From G963664835 sp965220775 (GTDB taxonomy: Bacteria > Chloroflexota > UBA6077 > FW602-bin22 > JBCLEL01): a stretch of 64,000 nucleotides of DNA. Below the pieces are notes generated by a model. It saw only the letters and a list, made by a program, of their open reading frames with translations, ran no database searches and had not been told where the DNA came from. Position 1 is the stretch's first letter, and the number at the start of each line of letters is the position of its first letter. The translations under genes and the position numbers were made by a program. This document shows positions 59,907 through 64,000 of the stretch, piece by piece. The stretch lies in the NCBI GenBank assembly GCA_965220775.1, contig OZ244845.1, positions 2,170,001 to 2,234,000 of the forward strand. Reading direction: 5' to 3'.

Positions 59907-60758
59907 ATGACCAACGGCGAATCTGAGGCAACATCCAAACCAATCCGCAGAAAGGGCGCCGTCCGGCGCTCCGATATTCCGCCGGATGTTCTTAAGGGAT
60001 TGAACGAGGGCACGCTCGAGACTGTCACATTGGCAGAGTGGCTCGCGATCGACATGTCAAGGTTGCTACGCTCTGTTCTGCCCGCGGTAGGGTTGGCTGA
60101 GGAGGACAGGGTCCTAGGAGAAGCTGCCGACCGGCTTGCCGGGGAAGGCGTCACTAGACGACTCAAGGGTATCGGCACAGCTCTTTACAGAGTAACGCGC
60201 GATCATCCGCGTCGAGACACCATATTCGAGGGGTTGGCCGACCACTCTTCCGATATGGTGCGGGCTTGGGCTGCGTACATCCATACGGCCGACGCTAGCC
60301 TGACACTGGACACGCGACTCGAGGCGGCTCGCCGGTTTGCGGCCGACCGCAATGGGTCAGTTCGGGAATGCGCCTGGGACTCATTCCGGCCTTACTTAGC
60401 GAACGAGCTGTCCCGCGGGCTCAGGCTACTGGAGCCGTGGGTGGTGGATAGGGACGCAAACATTCGACGCTGCGCGGTCGAGGGCACGCGGCCGAGGGGT
60501 GTTTGGACCGCTCACATTGAAGTGCTCAAACGCGATCCCGAACCGGGTCTCGCCATACTGGAGCCGGTGAGATCCGACCCTAACCGATACGTACAGAGGG
60601 CGGTCGCCAATTGGCTGAACGACGCGAGCAAGAGCCGGCCCGAGTGGACCCTATCGGTCTGCAATCGCTGGTCTGATGAATCGCCGACAAAAGAGACCGC
60701 CTGGATCGTCCACCACGCGTTGAGAACACTACGCAAAAAGGGTGCAACGGGCACCTGA
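59907..60758 (+). CDS. DNA alkylation repair protein (AlkC/AlkD-like HEAT-repeat)
   Basis: A 283-aa all-helical protein resembling AlkC/AlkD-type DNA glycosylases, which remove bulky or charged alkyl bases without base flipping. The C-terminal part shows HEAT units DRNGSVRECAWDSFRPYL, DANIRRCAVEGTRPRGVWTA, and DPNRYVQRAVANWLNDASKS, with ETAWIVHHALRTL at the end; the RRxVSEGTRPR-like signature is an AlkC hallmark. The N-terminal 40 residues are charged and unlike the family. No good ribosome binding site precedes the ATG. It is 32 bp from the SWIM-protein gene, so the two are probably co-transcribed. Confidence 0.82.
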   Translation: MTNGESEATSKPIRRKGAVRRSDIPPDVLKGLNEGTLETVTLAEWLAIDMSRLLRSVLPAVGLAEEDRVLGEAADRLAGEGVTRRLKGIGTALYRVTRDHPRRDTIFEGLADHSSDMVRAWAAYIHTADASLTLDTRLEAARRFAADRNGSVRECAWDSFRPYLANELSRGLRLLEPWVVDRDANIRRCAVEGTRPRGVWTAHIEVLKRDPEPGLAILEPVRSDPNRYVQRAVANWLNDASKSRPEWTLSVCNRWSDESPTKETAWIVHHALRTLRKKGATGT

Positions 60759-60790
60759 GCTCGCTATAAACGAACTGCGCAAGGTGAATA

Positions 60791-62608
60791 TTGGAAAGGA
60801 AGTCAGAAACTAGCGCAAGGTTCAACTTCACCGAGGCATTAATACGTCATCAGGCGTCGGCCGAATCATTCAAACGAGGACAGGAGTACTATCGGAGCGG
60901 AGCGGTGGGCTCGCTCTTGCGGCGCGGCGACGTGATCCAAGGGGAGGTAAAGGGCAGTGAGTTTTCACCGTACTATATCCATCTCCACGCCGGCGCAGAT
61001 GGTATAGCCGGAGCGGCCTGTAGTTGTCCGTACGATTGGGGCGGCTGGTGCAAGCACATCGTAGCCGTGCTCCTAAAATGCATTCACGAGCCTGAGAAGA
61101 TCGAGGAGCGCCCCCATCTTGAAGACCTCCTCGCCGGCTTGGACCGTGTTCAGCTTCAAACTCTTCTGCTGAAACTTGCGGAACGCGACCTGTTCTCCGT
61201 CGACTTAATCGACAAGGAACTCTCGACCCTTCAAGACGATTCGCTCCGAGCCGTTTCAGGGCAAGTGGCTGATTCCGTATCTGACCGGACGTTGGTGGAC
61301 CAGGAATCCTTACGCTCTCGAATCCGCTTCATTCTTCATAGCTTGGACCACATGCCGCAATCAGATGCGTACTGGCACGTCGGCGGGGTGGTAGACGAGT
61401 TGGACGAGGTGGTTGAGCAGGCTTGGTCAATTATCCGGGACGGCGATGGCCCAGGCGCTTTGGACATCCTGGAGGTCCTCACCGACGAGTTGATGGCTGG
61501 TTGGGAAACGTTGGATGACTCGGACGGCGAGGTTGGTGGTTTTTTCTATGACGTGGGTCAGGCTTGGACCGAAGCGATCCTGTCCGCCGACTTGACTGCA
61601 AACGAACGCGCCGGCTGGGGTATTCGATTAACGGAATGGCAACAGGCGCTTGACCGCTATGGGATCGAACGTGCTTTTGCCGCTGCGGTGGCGGCGATCG
61701 AACAGGGCTGGGACTACTTGCCTTTGCAGCGCGTGTTGCAGGGTGAGACGCTCGAAGAGTACGTCTTGACTGATGAGGCCCCAATCTCCGCCGAAAATCT
61801 GATCACAGCCCGGCTCAACGTGCTGGAGCGCCAGGGAAGTGAACAAGAGTACCTCTATTTGGCCCAGGCAGGGGGTCAATCTGAGCTTTACATCAGGATG
61901 TTGGTGCGGCTTGGAAGAACTCGAGAGGCGGTCGAGTTTGGGTTGCAGAACTTCCTCACAACCGATGAGGCGATGACTTTGGTCAGAATCTTGCGCTCCC
62001 AAGATGAGATTGAGGAGTCGATGCGCGTCGCCGAACAGGGTCTGACCCTCAGGGGCGACAAGGCGCTACTTGCAATATGGCTGCGGGATATGGCCAGGGA
62101 CGCGGGTGACCTCAAACGCGCTCTAGCGGCGGCCGTTATCGTGCTGCGATCTCAGCCTGACCTGGACTCTTATCTGGAAGCGAAGGACTTGGCCGGCGAG
62201 CGCTGGCCGCAATACCGCGCCGAGATGCTCGACCACTTGCGTCACCTTGATTCATTCTGGGTCGCAGGCCAGGTGGAGATCTTCCTGCACGAAGGGCTCG
62301 TTGCGGACGCTATCGCCGTAGTCGACCGAAGTGGGGACGATGCGTTAGTCGCCCAGGTAGTCGAGGCGGCGCTTGAATCTAACCCGGAGTGGGTTATCCA
62401 AACCTGCCGGAAGCGAGCCGAGCGGATCATGAATGGAGGAAACTCGCAGAGATACGAGTACGCTTTCAAATGGCTAGCCAAGGCGCGACAGGCGTATCGG
62501 GCCGCCGGACGCGAGGACGATTGGCAATCGTACCTCGAGGAGCTCCTAGTTCTTCACAGGCGCAAGTACAGGTTGGTGCCGATGCTGAAAGTCCTAGAGG
62601 AGCGCTAG
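60791..62608 (+). CDS. SWIM zinc-finger protein
   Basis: A 605-aa protein with an N-terminal SWIM zinc finger, C77-x-C79-x7-C87-x-H89 in ACSCPYDWGGWCKHIVAVLL. The long remainder is helical and repeat-like, probably TPR-style (AQAGGQSELYIRMLVRLGR, then EESMRVAEQGL and AKDLAGERW). SWIM domains bind DNA or proteins and occur beside SNF2 helicases and recombination proteins. The TTG start with AAGGTG just upstream is accepted. Co-location with the AlkC/AlkD-like gene suggests a DNA damage role, an inference from context. Confidence 0.88.
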   Translation: MERKSETSARFNFTEALIRHQASAESFKRGQEYYRSGAVGSLLRRGDVIQGEVKGSEFSPYYIHLHAGADGIAGAACSCPYDWGGWCKHIVAVLLKCIHEPEKIEERPHLEDLLAGLDRVQLQTLLLKLAERDLFSVDLIDKELSTLQDDSLRAVSGQVADSVSDRTLVDQESLRSRIRFILHSLDHMPQSDAYWHVGGVVDELDEVVEQAWSIIRDGDGPGALDILEVLTDELMAGWETLDDSDGEVGGFFYDVGQAWTEAILSADLTANERAGWGIRLTEWQQALDRYGIERAFAAAVAAIEQGWDYLPLQRVLQGETLEEYVLTDEAPISAENLITARLNVLERQGSEQEYLYLAQAGGQSELYIRMLVRLGRTREAVEFGLQNFLTTDEAMTLVRILRSQDEIEESMRVAEQGLTLRGDKALLAIWLRDMARDAGDLKRALAAAVIVLRSQPDLDSYLEAKDLAGERWPQYRAEMLDHLRHLDSFWVAGQVEIFLHEGLVADAIAVVDRSGDDALVAQVVEAALESNPEWVIQTCRKRAERIMNGGNSQRYEYAFKWLAKARQAYRAAGREDDWQSYLEELLVLHRRKYRLVPMLKVLEER

Positions 62609-62649
62609 CAGCCACGCGGTGTGCGCTCCAAAGGTTCACTAGTAAAGAC

Positions 62650-63285
62650 CTACCTCTCTTCTTGAGGCAGGTCGAGGTCGTCGTTCGTGAGGATGGTCTC
62701 GAAGTCGTAACCTCGTTCGCGTATCTTCTGGCCGCCGCCCTGGAGCCTGTCGAGGATGGCAACGATCTTGACTACCCCGCAGCCGGCCTCTTTGGCGGCC
62801 TCGGCCGCGTCGAGCAACGAGTTTCCGGTGGTCACGGTATCGTCAACGATGACGACTCGGCTGCCGGGTCGAATGGGCCCTTCTATCTGTTTCATGGTGC
62901 CGTGTCGCTTCCGGTCCGCGCGTACGATAAAGGCGTCGATGGACTGGCCGGCGTGGTAGCCGGCGAGCGAGACGGCGGTAGCCATAGGATCGGCCCCGAT
63001 CGTTGGCCCCCCAACGGCGTCAACATTCAGGTCGCGGATCATGTCGAAAATATATTGGCCGGTCAGGGCGGCGCCATCTGCTGACAGCGTGGTCATTCGG
63101 CCGTCTATGTAGTAGTTGCTCTTGCGGCCGGAAGTGAGGACGAACTCCCCTCGTAGGACGGACCGTTCATTGATCATCTTGCGAAGCGCTTCGCGCCTTC
63201 CGCTCACCTCAAACGGCCCCTGGGCGTTGGACCATTGCACGGCTCGGTGAGAATCGGGTGTTTCAACTGGCCGCCGCCTGGGCAT
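62650..63285 (-). CDS. pyrE: Orotate phosphoribosyltransferase
   Basis: PyrE converts orotate and PRPP to OMP (211 aa). The N-terminal INERSVLRGEFVLTSGRKSN segment, GPTIGADPMATAVSLA, and the PRPP motif RVVIVDDTVTTGNSLLDA are diagnostic. The N-terminus is about 25 residues longer than usual; an internal GTG (VQWSNAQG or VSGRREALR) may be the true start, since the ATG lacks a ribosome binding site and overlaps the upstream gene by 23 bp. It sits as the downstream partner of an epimerase gene on the minus strand. Confidence 0.93.
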   Translation of the reverse strand: MPRRRPVETPDSHRAVQWSNAQGPFEVSGRREALRKMINERSVLRGEFVLTSGRKSNYYIDGRMTTLSADGAALTGQYIFDMIRDLNVDAVGGPTIGADPMATAVSLAGYHAGQSIDAFIVRADRKRHGTMKQIEGPIRPGSRVVIVDDTVTTGNSLLDAAEAAKEAGCGVVKIVAILDRLQGGGQKIRERGYDFETILTNDDLDLPQEER

Positions 63286-64000
63286 CGCTAATGAAAGCGT
63301 CGACCATCTGTGCAGCGGTGGCGTTACGAGCGCGCCAGCCGAGATCGCGTTCGGCGCGCGAGTTGTCCTGGACGACGTAGCGCCAGCGGCTTACGGCGTA
63401 CTGAGCGACGGGATCAGGCTTGAAGGTGATTTCGGCACCTGGGATACGCTCCTTTACCAGCCGAGCCAACTCTCCGGCGCTAACCGAGCTCGCTCCCAGG
63501 TGGTAGAGGCGATGCGGCACTGAATCGGCTAGATAGAGCCGAGCCAGTCCGTCGACAAGGTCCGTAATGTAGACGACAGGGCTGGAGTCATCCGGCGTCA
63601 ACGGGCATACGTAGGGCCGGCCGGCGAGCGGCTCGCCGACTATCGCGCTGGTGAACTGGGAGGCGGCACCCTGGGCGGAGCGCCCCGGGCCAATGACCGC
63701 GCCGGGACGAGCCACCCGGGTATCGATTCCGAATCGTCTATGGTAGAAGGCGCACCACTCCTCCGAGTGGGCCTTAGTAATCGCATAGAACAAGAATGGG
63801 TTTAGGTCCGCGTCTTCGTCCATAGGCGGCGTTGGTTCGACCGCGTCAAGTACGGCCACACTACTGGTTGCGAGGACCTTACCAACTCCGGCCCGCCGGG
63901 CTCCTTCGAGCACGTTGAACACCCCTCCCACGTTCACCGCGAAAGCGAGCGGCGGATCTACCTCGCACTGGTTTGACAGTATGGCCGCCAGGTGGATTAT
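63263..64000 (-). CDS. NAD-dependent epimerase/dehydratase (5' end outside the window)
   Basis: An extended short-chain dehydrogenase (SDR). The frame is open to the window end, reading IIHLAAILSNQCEVDP before VNVGGVFNVLEGARRAG, so the NAD-binding N-terminus is missing. Visible features: VLATSSVAVLDAV (catalytic Ser), NPFLFYAITKAHSEEW (YxxxK) and VARPGAVIGPGRSAQG. The C-terminal part binds a sugar nucleotide in this family. The final 23 bp overlap the pyrE start. Substrate undetermined. Confidence 0.85.
   Translation of the reverse strand: MIHLAAILSNQCEVDPPLAFAVNVGGVFNVLEGARRAGVGKVLATSSVAVLDAVEPTPPMDEDADLNPFLFYAITKAHSEEWCAFYHRRFGIDTRVARPGAVIGPGRSAQGAASQFTSAIVGEPLAGRPYVCPLTPDDSSPVVYITDLVDGLARLYLADSVPHRLYHLGASSVSAGELARLVKERIPGAEITFKPDPVAQYAVSRWRYVVQDNSRAERDLGWRARNATAAQMVDAFISDAQAAAS

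Overview
The window is a 64-kb chromosomal segment of a free-living bacterium with moderately high GC. No rRNA, CRISPR array, plasmid or phage module is visible. Several traits point to the phylum Chloroflexota, perhaps an uncultured Dehalococcoidia or SAR202-like lineage: a serine hydroxymethyltransferase with a GcvT-like tail, a PII protein without the usual T-loop tyrosine, secreted proteins of a style common in that phylum, many LLM/PhyH/HpaI-type catabolic genes, and GC-rich intergenic palindromes. This assignment is inference; a marker-gene tree would settle it.

Layout. 1-5 kb: the end of a translation cluster (rplT), then pheS-pheT behind a recognisable phenylalanine T-box leader. 5-7.3 kb: a frameshifted GNAT remnant, then amt and a PII gene. 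7.3-11 kb: a gluconolactonase-like protein, a thioredoxin-fold protein, tRNA-Leu(TAA), a small membrane protein and a PHP phosphoesterase. 11-16.5 kb (minus strand): an envelope and housekeeping cluster of a D,D-carboxypeptidase, a pseudouridine synthase, cmk, plsC and glmS. 17-24 kb: the SHMT fusion, a GlcF-like Fe-S protein, an MFS protein with a long C-terminal tail and an mgtE fragment. 24.7-30.8 kb (minus strand): an SH3 lipoprotein and a six-gene catabolic cluster (HpaI aldolase, ABM monooxygenase, LLM flavin oxidoreductase, VOC protein, zinc dehydrogenase, PhyH dioxygenase). 31-33.4 kb: a Rieske ferredoxin and a sulfurtransferase, each near a copy of a miniature transposable element. 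33.5-40.1 kb (plus strand): a degenerate UvrD/AddB-like helicase, an intact UvrD helicase, a nitrilase coupled to it, and a four-cysteine PD-(D/E)XK nuclease. Together these look like an AddAB-type helicase-nuclease split into separate polypeptides. 41-50 kb: gyrA with an insertion, a second HpaI aldolase, an S1-domain protein, murJ, an amidohydrolase and rnhA. 50-55.4 kb (minus strand): a secreted metalloprotease with 35-residue tandem repeats and two tandem META-domain lipoproteins. 56.6-64 kb: sdhC-sdhA-sdhB, an AlkC/AlkD-like protein with a SWIM zinc-finger protein, pyrE, and an epimerase cut by the window edge.

The intergenic DNA is unusually structured. There is a ~376-bp non-coding inverted-repeat element in three copies, one still flanked by an 8-bp target duplication. 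There are at least three families of short REP-like palindromes. There is also a family of short AT-rich cores set in GC-rich flanks, clustered at about 21.5, 40.5, 49.1 and 55.6 kb. The signals most worth following up are the split helicase-nuclease locus with possible LexA-type boxes, the miniature element with its target duplication, the AT-core repeat family, and the catabolic cluster.
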